Shown here piece by piece: positions 36,301 through 48,847 of a DNA stretch of 64,000 bases; positions within the stretch are counted from its first letter, which is position 1, and each line of letters starts with the position of its first letter. The DNA comes from Anisakis pegreffii. Taxonomy: Eukaryota > Nematoda > Chromadorea > Rhabditida > Anisakidae. Location of the stretch: NCBI GenBank assembly GCA_035041965.1, contig JAPYMA010001215.1:1-64000 (forward strand), written 5' to 3'. Position numbers and translations under genes: made by a program. Below the pieces are notes generated by a model. It saw only the letters and a list, made by a program, of their open reading frames with translations, ran no database searches and was not told the DNA's origin.

Positions 36301-39215
36301 GTGGCCATAGCAAAAAGACGTCTAATCGTTTTTAGCATGTCAAACTCACCAAAGCACTGATTTGTCACACAAGTGCATCGTTTATGAAATAGTTTGCGAT
36401 GCATTTAAATATGAAAATTGCTGACGTTGTTCACTGATCGTGAGTGCAGTTGAGTGATACGGAAGGAATCATATGAAAACAGAACGCTGAAATGACCTTG
36501 CGACGATCAGTCGTTCGGTAATTGCCAACAGTGTCACGTTTTTTCCCCTAAAACATCTTCTGAAACGCCGTAAACACCTAAACAGCCAACAACCAACTAC
36601 TGTGCTAAATCTGTCACAAATATCGCTAAACGATAATGAACACCGCCCACACGAAACATCGCCAGTCTTATCAGCTTCAGCATAAAACGCTCTCAGAATT
36701 CCAGAACGCTCTCAATGAATGCCAAAACCGCTGCACAACACTCCAGTCACCAACAACTCACGGCCACGTCTCGTCGATCCATCTATCTGAACATTCCCAT
36801 CTAACGTCTGTTCGTTTCGCACTGCCTTCTTTTCCCTTAAAATTGACATTTCAGCCACGATCTTTGTCAGACTCCTTCGTGTTAACCTAAATATGTAAGT
36901 TTCGGTCAGTCCGTCGAGTGCTCATATCTCATTGGAGTTATCCAAGAACTCGTCTAGAACATTTTCAAATCGCAATTAAAATCGGAACCGATAGTGTCAT
37001 AATGAAAGAACTGTGTTCATGCGAAGATACAACGAAGTGCTCGAAGTGAAGCGATAATTCGGAAAAGAAATTCGAACGATTCATTAGTGGATTAGTTTTC
37101 ATGTGAGTTGTTATATGCAAGAAATCTTCGAAACGTATTAATAAGCTTTAAAATGTGAATTGAAAGGCGTTCGCTATTCATGCCAATGGAGATTAGAAAG
37201 TGGAAACTATTATGAAAATTTGCAGCAAATGATTTACGACATTCCATATCAATACTTCTCTCAGTGAGTTGGATCCGACCCAACGATGTTGAATGGAAGT
37301 GTAATCGAGTGATTTCAGATTAATATCATCTAGTTAATGGAACGAGTCCCTTGAAAGGCGTCAAAAAGCAAACTGGAACAGTGTTGGATACTGTTGGATG
37401 GATAAGTGATGGCATCCTAAATATAATCATAGGTTTTAGGCTATATTGAAACATTGGCTTGAACCTGGGTGAAAGTCTGAGGCCAAACCTAAGCTCGAAG
37501 CTAAATCAAGCTCGAATTTTTGAGTTTTCCATACGTTCAGGATAGCCCACTGAAACACATCAATTGCTCATAATGAATTGCACACAAAACATACTCTAAT
37601 AGTGTATTACCGATTCATTTTGAAGCTTACAGCAGAAAGATGAAATATTCTCAGTGACAAAAAGAGACGAAAATTGAGTTCGAATTGTTGAACTTATGCA
37701 TTAGTGATCATTATCGTCCATAGTGATGCATTCAGGATGATATCACTTCAGATAAAATTGCAATATAAACTTTAGCATAATGACGATAATTATGGGATAT
37801 TTCTGCTAAATTGCTTCGTAATTGCAAGAGTTTAATGAATACACTCTTGACTGATCGCTAAATTAAAGACCAAATTTTTGCATAGAAGCGATCGTACATC
37901 AATTTTGTTATGTGTCACTGTATATCAATGCTTAGTAGCGTGCCAGGCTAACTTTATCGAAAAACTTTCACTTTTAGTGAAATATACACAGTGGTTACTC
38001 TTAAGTTTAACTATCCCAACTGCATAAAGCATTCATAGAAATATTGAATTCATCAACAATTATTATTCCAAATACTCTGATTCACTGATAAGTTACCATA
38101 TGATTGGAATTGTGAGAAAAATAGTTGGATTCACTTGCAAAAATTCGTTACAAATTTTCCAATTATGTCGGGTTGTTATCGATTCATGCGGTTGCGATAT
38201 CGATGCAAAATTATGATTCGAAGTGAACTTTATTGCAAATCCGGTCCCACTTACTTTAGCCCTAACGCATTTTTGTGTATATAAAAAGAACTGTTGAAGC
38301 TTCTTAGCTTATGATTGCTACTCTTGACCATTTTGCTGCCAATTCAATAAGTTTTTGTTTCGATGTATATTTTTCCGTTCCGAATAAATGTTTCCAGTAT
38401 GGTTCACTGTTATGAAGTGTTCGTGTAGTTTAGTTGTTGTCATCAATGTCACCGATCCGTCTTTTTACACTGAATATTGTTGTGATGCAATAATCAATTT
38501 GACATTGTTGCTATCAACATTCAAGATGAGTGTCGTACAGGTGAATGTCGCTGTCACAATAACAAGCTGCACTAACATTGTTTATTGTTCCATTTCACTG
38601 ATAAATTCCTTCTTTGAAATTGCACTGAAATTTGCACAATGTTGTTGCCTTCAGCCACAACCTTTTGCAAATTTATTGATGTATTATTTCTGGCGACCAA
38701 TAACTCCACGAAAATTCGTGGTTCTCGTATCAATCCATTAACTAGCTCACGTTGTCTCAGTTATGTTCAACTATAGATCTGATTTCTAGAATCTAAGTTG
38801 AATCTAAGCCTCAACCTTTGTCTAGCCGTTGACTAAAATATATAACTCATCAAATTCATCCCATATCAAGCACACACTTTTGGGAAAGTCTAAAATAGAT
38901 ACACGTTCCTAAACGTGTATGAATGAACCCTTGCAAAACGTTGTACTCACTGAGATATTATTGAGTAAAGTGATAAGCGAATTTTTGTTAGGGTTTTGAG
39001 GAATGATATTGAGAATAGACTGTGAACAGCATTTGAAAGCATTAATCTCCATATAACCAGATGTTGTTCGGGAAGTAGTATGAAAAGACTTTGTGAAATC
39101 TGGTTTAATAAATTAATGCGCTTGATTGATCGCATCTGAAATATTCGACTCTTCAAACATGAAAAAAATAGCATTTCCAACCAGATGTGAGTAAAATATC
39201 CAGCATGTGTAACAT

Positions 39216-39235
39216 AACAACAACAACAACAACAA
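39216..39235. repeat. (CAA)n microsatellite
   Basis: About seven ACA/CAA units in non-coding sequence. The minus-strand translation gives the cysteine run seen in a short spurious frame. Confidence 0.85.
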
Positions 39236-39637
39236 AAATACACTTACAGAGGTGTTAGCGATAAGAACACTCAAACAAACGTTCGCAGCACTTACTTGAT
39301 AAGAGTAATCAATTCAATCGAAATATTTCAAGCCCTACGCAGCAGCATTTTCTCTTCAGGCTCTTAACAAAAACTCTTTCGGCTTATTGAAACAGATGAC
39401 AATAATTTCGGTTGCCAAAAGTTCACTGACTGAAGACATTATCACAGGACAAAACAACTTTCGAAGATCGCAAAGAAGAAGTGACGTACACAGCTGACTG
39501 GCTATCTCATTTCTCTGCAGGCTTGTAGTAGCCAAGTTGTGGTCACGCTGATAATCTTGAAATGCACCACCTCTTTTTTCGACTACCGAACTAGAAACGA
39601 GTCGCTGAAATTTAAGGAAGTGCCCGCAAAAACAGTG

Positions 39638-39674
39638 AGCGGACACTGACTGATTCAAGCGGACACTGACTGAT
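39638..39674. repeat. 17-bp tandem duplication
   Basis: AGCGGACACTGACTGAT occurs at 39638-39654 and 39658-39674, three bases apart. Confidence 0.9.
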
Positions 39675-39829
39675 ACACTGCACTCGGTGATTGCACAAAA
39701 ACGCACTTTCGAAAGCTTGTGGTGCTTGGTGCATGTGCTTATCTTCATCAAAAGCGAATAAATCATACCAGTTCCAAGCTCATATCGGGTTCTGTTTTTG
39801 CATCAAAACAATCGCTGCATTATTAACAG

Positions 39830-40445
39830 GCGGACGTCTATCATGGCAATATCAACAAATTTCAACGCCTTATAATTAACGACGTTTTGATGTAACTATT
39901 CCATATCGACGTCCACAGAGTGACCGGCCGACCGATTCATTCAATCACAACATCGACGGGGTAGATCGAAGGTGTGAACGATGCTAGAGGCAATACCAGA
40001 TCCTTTGTTACGCGTTCAAAACGCGTACCCGTCGTACCAGCCCCCACCATACCAAAACGGTGGTCATCATCATATGGCTGTTTTAAGAGAAAATTATCAA
40101 CCAGAAATGCGCACGCGTACTTTATACTATGTATATCGTATATCAGTGGATAGATATCACTCCCATACGAATATATGAATATCGCACGACCTTGATGATG
40201 AATATATTTCGATAATTCGCTATTCATTCGCTTCATTAGTATCTGATCCTTATTTACCCATTCACTTTCACAATTATACTCATCGAAGCAGTTGTTCGAT
40301 TTCGATTTCATTTTTTTTCTCAGTTCATCAGTCACGAGACTATGGCGGGTCATTTGATGATCGAATCAAAAATCAGCCACTTCCTTATACCGATGAAGAT
40401 CTTTTTTCCACAAAAAAATTACCAATTATAAATCACCGCAGATGA
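39830..40445 (+). CDS. Possible 3' exons or remnant of an unrecognised gene (Tyr/Pro-rich tail)
   Basis: Three adjacent plus-strand segments read like the hydrophilic tail of a receptor or junction protein. The first follows an ACAG acceptor at 39829 and reads GGRLSWQYQQISTPYN, then TAA (39877-39879), then RRFDVTIPYRRPQSDRPTD in the same frame. The second (39981-40130) reads AYPSYQPPPYQNGGHHH and YQPEMRTRTLYY up to a GTATAT donor. The third (40324-40445), after TTTTCTCAG, reads SRDYGGSFDDRIKNQPLP and ends INHRR-stop. The phases of segments two and three do not join directly, and an in-frame stop lies in the first. It may be a decayed gene or a chance cluster. No known family was recognised. 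Confidence 0.2.
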
Positions 40446-41064
40446 TGATCGATGATTCAAAATTAATCCCTATGAAAAAGATCTTGATTCATCGATACCG
40501 TGGAATAATTTGAACGAATCGTTCACTCGTTTTTGAAATCACTAATTCGCTGTGATAACAATGAAATTTATGAACACACTTCGGTGATTAAACATCATCA
40601 TGATTTACGCGCTCTTGGACATCAGTGTGATCTTATAATAAAATTCAATTGAAGTATCAAAGCACACCGCAAATGCAACACTTTTCAAAATGAGTGCATT
40701 CTCGAATTTTACATTCTTTGAATACATCCGAACAGTAATAACCAATAAAAACTGCAATTGCAACTTTGCTGTGAGGCACTCACTTGATCGCCAATAGTGC
40801 AGAATCAAGATATTTTTTGTTCGTTCTTCTGTTTCTTAATTGGATAAATTCGATGCTCTTTTGTAGCATGATGAAAAATGCTTTAGATAAGAATTTGTTT
40901 ACGCTAATTTCAAATTCCCCCTATATTCGAATGTCCCATTTTCCTCCGACCGGAACTGTATTGCAACGCTGCTGTTCGTCGTGTATATGTTGAAATTGAT
41001 TTCCTCACTGTCGTTCCAGTGGAATTCACTGATAATCGTTCGAGAAGTTTTTTTTTAAGAAATG

Positions 41065-41088
41065 CAATTCAACGTAAACGTTGAATTG
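41065..41088. repeat. 11-bp perfect inverted repeat, 2-base loop
   Basis: CAATTCAACGT (41065-41075) and ACGTTGAATTG (41078-41088) flank AA. No terminator-like or gene context. Confidence 0.8.
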
Positions 41089-41704
41089 TAAGATTTATTT
41101 CTTCACCTTTTTCAGTCTGATCATTTCGGAAGATGCAACATTCATACAGTACACTTTCGTGTTCGAGTTGCTCATTGGCTAGTAATGGAAATTGAAGGAA
41201 AGTATTGAATATCTTAGTTTATTATGCATCTGATTCAGCAATTTTCATATCATTCCACTTCAATCTTATTTGTGCAATTTGTTTTGAAGGTTTCGCCGCA
41301 AAATTCATCCTCCCTAGAGTGGAACTAAATCATTACATTTTCATTATAATGATTCAGTTATGACTAGTGAACACATTCTGAAGATTTGGTTCCGATCTGT
41401 TCGCTTGAACTCCAAAATCATCGCTCAATTCTTAGGGCTATAAATTTTTGTCATTCATTTTAATCAGACTGCAGCAAAAAGCATCGATAATATTCCACTT
41501 ATTAGACAATGTTTTTAACAAGGTGCGCCGCGGAAGGATTCATCAGTATCCTCTTAAGAAAGTGCTCTCATTCAACAATCACAAAAATATCATAAGCATT
41601 GAAGATCTCAACGACTTATTGTGATTTGCTCAATGATTTCTTCATGTTGACCTACTTCTTCGAATTACTATCCTATGTTCCTAGTGACCTCACGTTATGC
41701 TCAG

Positions 41705-41956
41705 TCCAACGAATTGGCGCTCGCCATTTATTGAATTTAAAGCTCCTTACTTATTGGAAACTGATGGCGCAACCAATGCGGGTCGAGTACAATCTCAGCA
41801 GGTTTGCTACGTCCACCTGCCCGTTCAAAACACATTCAGATGAACATATGGTCAAAACGGATGCAATACACACAGTAGAGGGAAAGATAGGCTCGCGTCG
41901 ATCTCCGACTATGAACACTACATCGTGCATCTCACCATGAATAGAGGCGACTCATG
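41705..41956 (+). pseudogene. Exon-like frame interrupted by one TGA
   Basis: After a CTCAG acceptor (41704) a frame reads PTNWRSPFIEFKAPYLLETD and CYVHLPVQNTFR up to TGA at 41841-41843. It then continues in the same frame with TYGQNGCNTHSRGKDRLAS and YEHYIVHLTMNRGDSW to a GTAAGG donor at 41957. The residue composition is protein-like on both sides of the stop. No family was recognised. It could be a pseudo-exon, two exons split by a mis-modelled intron, or chance. Confidence 0.18.
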
Positions 41957-44144
41957 GTAAGGTGATTAACTGATGGGGCTACTCTGTTGCATTCTTGTAA
42001 TCTTATTGAATTCATCAGGATATATTTCGTTTTTTATCATTACAGTCTTTTCCCCCAACCATCTATCTATTATTAAGTGTTCTTAATGCACAGTCTTACT
42101 CCTACTCTTCAGTTGTTCTCTCTTAGCCACCCAATCGTTACTGTTATTCCGGTATCAAGCATTCCTAGAATCACTTTATTTTGCGCTAATCAAATTCCTT
42201 TCTCATTCAGATTTTGATTTGTTGCATAATATGTCTCTATTTCGTTGAGCCGTTCTCTGCAAGAAGTTTGAAAGAAAGTGCGTACAACTGAGATCGTCCG
42301 ATAAACCAAATACAGATCAGTACAATGTTGTTGACAAGTTATAAATCATCACTACGTTGCAACTTGATGTTTCATTGGCGTTGGAAACTGAAAGTGCAAC
42401 TGGTTTAAAGTGTGTGCAGTGCCATTCTTAACTCGGTTTACCGAATGGTGTTCCAACTGCTTGCGATATTGCATCTTCACTTGATATCGCGTAGAGGTGA
42501 AGGGTTAACGCAGCCATCCAACAAATCACCATTACAATGGCGGAATTCATCGTTCGAAATGTGCCATGCAACGAGTTTCAGGTTTGACGATGTTGCTACA
42601 TGATTGTGATTGTAAAATGTGTGTGTGTAATCTTGCAACTGAACATGATGGAATTATACCGAATGGACCCGCCTTTAGAGCATTTCGTACGCAATTTTCT
42701 TCGAAGAACGTTCCTCTGCTTGGGCGGAGTCTATGATTATAAAAGTATGAAATTTGAAACAAATCATCATCATCACATCATAAAGCATCCTTTTCGTTCA
42801 TTTTCAATAAACCAGTAGCCTGACCGAATTCTGTTCCGCTATTGGCTTTCCACTCCACTTTCCTGATTTCCTTCGATCCGAGTCTGAACATACTTGCGGG
42901 TATTAACTTGATCTCATAAATGCAAACGACTCTGTCAAAGAGTGTAGTGTTCTCATATAATTAAAATCGTTCTAAAATCATCCGATAAAAGTTTTCATTA
43001 CACTTCTTTGCGAGTTGAATGATGTGCTGCAGATGATGATGGAGAGTATGTCTGCGAAAGCGGTTTGCACTCTTCAAGTAAATCAACGTTTGATAGCCTC
43101 GAAAAGCATGCGCACAATAAGTCACCATATACGTTGTGAAGCGCTCAATAATTGTCGTTCGGAAATTCATTTTTTGTTTTGATGCGAAAAAATTTTACTC
43201 AAATTTTACTCGCTTCATAAATATTATTTGCGTTTTGCGTTCTTTCGAAACCGCTCGATTGATAGTGACCGTAACGAGATTCGTTTTTCTTTTCTCATGC
43301 AGTCATGTTTTCGTCTCTCTCAATTAATTTCCCTTCTTAACGACCTCTGATAAGACTGTCGTTTATCATTTCTGTTCGTATGATACGTTCATTAGATGAA
43401 GCAATTTCGGAATCAGTACATCACTCAAATATTAGCACCTTTACAATGCACTAGCACCTAATCCAAATTAACCACTCTCTACTCGAACCGTAACTCATTG
43501 CTAATATTAGTTTCGAAAAGCTTTTAAAATTTCTGAACGAAGTACCTTGCACATTGTTCACATGAGTTTTTCATTCATTGGAAACAAAATTTAAGTCAAT
43601 GATTTTAGAGTCAATAATTCCACTGATCGATTGATGTTTGGTGTGAACTTTGTGATATTACAATTAGTAGAAATGAACTCTTTATGAAGAAGATTGCGTG
43701 AAGCATCATTAAAACTTTTATTTCGTTAGTTTATTGCGTTCATAGACCACGAAAGTACTTACGGTTTCGGATGAATGTGCACAACACTGCGTCATTTGTT
43801 CCAGCTGAACAAGTAAAAAATGTGAAGCTTCTCAAATGGAATTGGAATTTTTACAATATACTCAAAATCGTTGGGCACAGTTTTTTTTAGTTCAGTTCTA
43901 CAACTGAATGTTACACTCACAAGAATGTCGCTCGGTCGCACTAATTAATAAAGAATTTACTAACTTACTACTTGATTACTCCGTTGTTCATTGATTGCAA
44001 CCGATGTTCATTCGCTTTTCTTTCAAACTGTTATTTTTTTCAGTAATGACACTTTCTGCGCATGTGCTTATATTCGACGTTCACGTCAATCGCTCGTTTC
44101 CATTGAATACAATTATCGCGATTTTGAATGTTTCATGCATTCAA

Positions 44145-44151
44145 GTTTCAG
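44145..44151 (+). promoter_or_regulatory. Splice acceptor immediately before the insulin-like ATG
   Basis: GTTTCAG abuts the ATG at 44152. A spliced leader joined here would leave almost no untranslated leader, common in nematodes. The frame also stays open upstream to an ATG at 44128, which is less likely to be used because it would spoil the signal peptide. Confidence 0.45.
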
Positions 44152-44630
44152 ATGTATACTTCACTTTTGATACTTGTTATTTTCGCCATCGTTGTCAGTT
44201 CATTCGGAGATCAGTGCTTGATCCGGCATAGAATATGTTCAGTGAAAGATCGAACTGTATTGAGAAAAATATGTAAGAGGAACGGTGGCATTCATGAACC
44301 AATGCTCAAATATGCTGGTCAAGGTAAGATAACATGATCCATTGTTCACTTAAGTGGTTCTTCTCCCGGGAAAACAACTTTTGAGCTGTTTATTTAGTGG
44401 TAAATATTCAATATTGCCTTCTGACTTCATGGAACTCATCGAATGAGAATCGGATTTTGATGGGAGTACTTCAGCTATTGTTTAATAATGAAGTTTGCAT
44501 TAATTCAGTGATATGAATTGCAGATATAATTGCTGACTGTTGTCATGCCGAGGGATGTACACGGCAGTATCTGTGCGATTTCTGCGAGAATGCTTGCTGT
44601 CAAATCGCGATCGACTTTGCCCCGCATTGA
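44152..44630 (+). CDS. Insulin/relaxin-like peptide precursor
   Basis: Two exons, 44152-44323 and 44524-44630, give 92 residues. The N-terminus MYTSLLILVIFAIVVSSFG is a signal peptide, so the product is secreted. The presumptive B chain (about 20-46) reads DQCLIRHRICSVKDRTVLRK then ICKRNGG, with C-x11-C spacing as in insulin. After a short connecting segment the A chain (58-78) reads DIIADCCHAEGCTRQYLCDFC, giving CC-x4-C-x8-C, close to the insulin CC-x3-C-x8-C, plus extra cysteines in both chains as in many nematode insulins. The intron is phase 1 and falls between B and A chains, the position and phase of the classical insulin-gene intron. The B chain lacks the usual Gly after its Cys, and a tail ENACCQIAIDFAPH follows the A chain. 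The ATG directly follows TTTCAG, a likely trans-splice acceptor. Such peptides act on the insulin receptor pathway; the family call is mine from spacing alone. Confidence 0.58.
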
Positions 44631-46129
44631 TACAGACAAAAAATGTGACGCGGAAAGTTTTGGGTCAATTTGCCTAAAACTCGGTTCGTTTCTGTTGTAC
44701 AGAAGAAATTTCTGCGATGATCAACACCATTGTCGTAGTAGTTCAAATGACAATTAATTTTTGTCGAATTGTTGTAATATTTATGCAGAACTAGATTAGT
44801 CAATGCTTTAATACAACCAAAGATATTCTCACATGAACTAGACCGCAACCCAAAATTGTTACTTCTGCGCATAATGAAAAATTAGAGCGAAATTCGGTGA
44901 AACTATTAAAGTTTCATATTCTATTGTCGATCTGTGAAGGTGTGACCGATATTTTTGTATAAATTAGAGCATTGAAAGTGAGAGTATCTGCGGTTAACAT
45001 TGCCTTTCTTTCAACTACTGTGTTCTCATTTCTTATGTAATATTTTCGGTGACGGAGCTGAAGATTTGTGTGATTCAGTTTTGCAGTTCTTATCTTCAGC
45101 AATTTAAAATCGTATTCTTGAAATTTCTAATGAAAGAAGGAACAAAAGGAGACCTCAGGTATAGGTATCAATTCTACATTGAGATAGATGAATCTGCAAG
45201 ACTGCATCACATATAACTCATATTTCTAAGCATTTATATATTTATGTATATTTCGATGTATTCAAATAACAAAAATCTCATAATCCCGTCCGAGGAGGCT
45301 TTCATCAGTTGTTTTTGATTGCCGTTTGGATAAAACCGTAGTACAAGAAGGTTTTTCGCAGTTATGTCGCGCTAGTCTGAAATTTATGAGCACTGCATCA
45401 AAACCGTTCCCGAATGCTTTTCCAAGAATTGATTAGTGGAAGCGCTATGGCAAACACATTTAGCATTCAGTGGCGTTTGTTGTTCACTATAAATCACAAT
45501 CATGGGTTAATTAACTGTGTTCATCTTCGTATGATTCGCCTAGCTGTTGAAGAACCATGAGCATTCGCAATCTTAAATTTTATATTCGCAGTTTTGGTCC
45601 CGTAAGGGTATTGATATTATTCCGTTCTCGGCATTGATATATCTTATCAGAAGCCAATTAAAAGTAAGCTGTAGCTGCGAACTGGCTGTTATTGATAATG
45701 GTGGTTGAGGGGATTGTTGAAGACGTTTGAAATCTAGTCGTCTTTCAAATTTCATGATTAATTGCATGATCGTTCACAATGATGCTGTATAATTATGATT
45801 GATGAAATCCAACAAGCTTTATGTGTAAACTTTTCTTTTCTGATTACTTCAACTAATAAAAAGTTTTCCATTTTGATATTGCTTATACACAGTGAATGAA
45901 TTGCGATCGGTAACATGACAGGATTCCCAGTGTGGGGATACACGGAGACACCCTCGTTAACGCTCAACACATCGCACAGCAAACTGGACGCCCAAAAACG
46001 AAAATAGCACTCTTACAAGTAGACCCTTTCAACAGTCATTACATTTCCAGCACTGGACAGACCTTCCGCATACAATATTCTCGTAACCACGTCAAGTATG
46101 CTTGGAATTTCTGTGACTTCCGTTTATTG
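44631..46129. other. Intergenic region after the insulin-like gene
   Basis: No gene supported. A short frame at 45932-46120 (MGIHGDTLVNAQHIAQQTG) precedes the hAT-like copy 3 and runs into it, so it is probably spurious. Confidence 0.45.
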
Positions 46130-46974
46130 CAATGGTTCTCACGTTCGGGTGCTCCATTGCCCCTTTTGATGATCTGGCAGGCCGCCGTTACCCCCCTCCC
46201 CCCACCCTTTATTAAATATGGAAATCGCACATGTTGTATTCAGATGACAGTTACGTTCAATCTTATTAGGACGTCCATGATAGTGATCAACATCGCTGGG
46301 CCTTCACTTAGACCATTGTGTTGCTTAGTATTGCAATGACTGCATGAAAAGCTATTGTCTATGACACACTCATACACTTCAAACTGATTTAGATGAATTC
46401 TCATTCTTTTCAGACGTGTTGTATTCACTCTCATAACTATTACATGCGAATAGTGTTCTCTTGATGAGTTTTTCTCATTCACTTCGTCTCACTTCACTTC
46501 ACAGTTCGAATCAACTTCTTATTCTGTAGTATATACTATTTATTGGATACGTTGACGAGTGTTGACAGCCGAAGTCAACAATACAGCAATCGAATATTAT
46601 TGCTCAACAATGTTCAACAGTCAAATGATCAATTATAGAGTATATTTAATAGAATGAGAATTTGACTTTAACTGTTGAGTGAAATGAATGATAAATTAGC
46701 AAAAGAGAATACTTTTGGTGATAAAAGCTATGAGAGCGATTTTAACAGCAAGTAAAAGAATGAAAACCCCGTTAGGCCCGGACGAGCTAATGATACAAAG
46801 AAAATGAAAGAATGAAGAGTGTTGCCATCAGCTGACCGCATTTACATATCCGAGTTAAGAAAACACCATCACAATGACGACGTTCCTTCATAACATAGCA
46901 GTTGCACGAAGCATAACAGCTAATTTCCCGACCCCTTGCATTAACACTTCAAATTACCCAAAATGGAACCACTG
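46130..46974 (+). mobile_element. Non-autonomous hAT-like element, copy 3
   Basis: Begins CAATGGTTCTCACGTTCGGG, with one change from the CAGTGG of the other copies, and ends GGAACCACTG. Flanking octamers GTTTATTG (46122-46129) and GTATATTG (46975-46982) match at seven of eight bases, an aged target duplication. The body is collinear with copy 2. The frame at 45932-46339 and the minus frame at 46039-46230 lie on its left end and are not transposase. Confidence 0.85.
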
Positions 46975-48651
46975 GTATATTGTGTTAGATGCGTTCAGTT
47001 CAGGACAATCAATGATATTTTCGTTCTGCATTGAATGCTATTAAAAACAACTTAGCATCCAGCAAAGTGTGAAGTGGCACTTTCGCTCAGCCAAAAAAAA
47101 TGGCTTCATCTGAATTATGAGAAGAGCAAATCACTTCAGCCGGAGAAATTCGTTACACTTGTCGATTCAGTTGTTCTAATGGAATGAATGGTAGGTTGGT
47201 GTGTCGTTGTGAGGAAAATTAAAACTATAAGTTTTGCCTGTAAGTCTTTGGAGTTCTTTTGAGTTTTTCCACTAGAATACGAGTTGACTGAAAGCAGCGC
47301 ACAGTTAGCTAAATAAAGAGTTCAATTGCTAATGATGCGTCATATGCAGACGCTGCATTGAATTATCGATGCACTATGCATTCATATGGAATTGGATTAT
47401 AATTTTTGCAGTTCATCAATCAAATTGGCTGCAGCTTGAAGCTTTTATTAGATCTACTCCTCTCAAAATGGTACCAAAAAAATGCGTCGCTCAAGAACAA
47501 CGTCCCATAATGTTGTCGAGCCGGATGCGAACTGCATAAGTGTGTGTGTGTGCATGTGTCGGTCACATCAAACGATGAAATGCTCGAAGAATAGCACAAT
47601 GAAAACAATTTCTAATCAGACTAATAATGCGACGGAAGTTCTGATAAGGCACTTGGTGTGCGTTTTTGAAGCTTTTTACTACCTGTTCACGTTTGATCTA
47701 ACCGACGCATTTGCATATAAGCAAGCTGTGTCTTATGAGCAATCCAATTGCACACATGCATTAACACAATCAACACCAACAGATTATTTCGAAAACGTTC
47801 AACAAATCAAACTGTCATCTTTGGAACGCTTCATGCGTTTATGCTTCATCACCTTTTCGCTATTCAAATTGCCATTCCTTTTTTTTCGCATTCGTTTTTG
47901 TTCTGTTCTGTTCATTTTCAAGCTTGTTCCGAAACTTCTGACGAAAACCAAACAAATTTTCGTCGACTGCATTCGATTCTGAAAAAATAATCAACATTTC
48001 ACGTCCAACTTCGCATGACATGCTTCATGCAATCAATCATCGACAGCATAGGAATATTCAGTATTCAAATTGGTACACATTTGCAATGAAAAGTAGATCA
48101 GGCAACAACTGCTGACTAAGTTGGATATATGGAACGAGAAAAATTTTTGAAAACAATGGAAACGTCCATAGATCTCTTCATTTTTCATAGAACCGAAAAA
48201 TTGAGCTGATTACTTCAGTTGCATTGGTTTGCTGTCGTTATCACAAGTCTCTTATCGGCTCCTTGAAACATGCATCGTTCATTAGTTATGAATGCTAAGT
48301 GGGTATAGAAAGTGAACGAATAAAACTTAAAGTACAGTTTGAATTTCAGTATGCCTACTACTTTGACTGTTTCGCAGAGTTTGAATAGTTGTCTCTTTCC
48401 TTCATGGAATGCTGTTATATTCGGTGTACAGTTGTAAACGAGACTTATTTGAAGAACAAAATGTTGAGATGATTGACTGCGTGGAAACGATTCGTTTTTG
48501 ATTTGTGCATACCATTAGTAGTGACTAGCTAGAGACCTGATTACACATCGATTATACAAAATTTCAGCGTGCACACAATATTTGACGATGTAAAATTCTG
48601 CTACTGTGTAAACATACCTGTTGATTGCCCTAAGTGACCTACTATATCTAG
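46975..48651. other. Gene-poor region
   Basis: Contains the longest open frame outside the gelsolin genes (47482-47982, 166 codons), but it has no domain, is low-complexity (TTTT-rich) toward its end and overlaps another open frame. A (GT)6 run sits at 47541-47552. No gene called. Confidence 0.4.
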
Positions 48652-48847
48652 AGCAGTGTGTAAAATTTTGAATAATGATTTCCAATTTACTGATACTCTG
48701 ACCGATCTAACATGCAAGACATCAGAGGTCAGTGGTGATATTTTATCCTTGTACAGCCTCGTTTCACCAGACGTTTTGACGCCGAGACCCAAGAAGGGCA
48801 ACGAATATACATACGTTAGGCCAATCAAGAGGCTACTATTTAGGAAG
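48652..48847 (+). CDS. Possible internal exon, unrecognised
   Basis: TATCTAG (48651) opens a 65-codon frame containing CKILNNDFQFTDTLTDLT, VSPDVLTPRPKKGNEY and VRPIKRLLFRK, ending at a good donor AAG|GTAAGG. The read-through frame stops at 48899. The opposite strand is also open here, which weakens the case. No partner exons or family were found. Confidence 0.2.

Larger units (their letters stand above)
32751..39829. other. Gene-poor region
   Basis: No gene is firmly supported. It includes one tetraspanin-like exon candidate (33125-33369), a compositionally distinct patch near 35540-35690, a C-rich frame at 36636-36890 reading 84 residues without known motifs, and a TAAAATACATA-type direct repeat at 35455-35500. 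Other frames of 60-136 codons overlap on both strands and appear to be chance. Confidence 0.4.

Noticed and set aside
39356..39766. 136-codon minus-strand frame
   Set aside because: Covers a small tandem duplication, has no domain and no splice or start context.
39937..40353. 138-codon minus-strand frame
   Set aside because: Antisense to more protein-like plus-strand readings and lacks any recognisable motif.
47482..47982. 166-codon open frame, the longest outside the gelsolin genes
   Set aside because: No motif, poor composition and overlap with a second open frame; a chance frame of this size is plausible in 64 kb.
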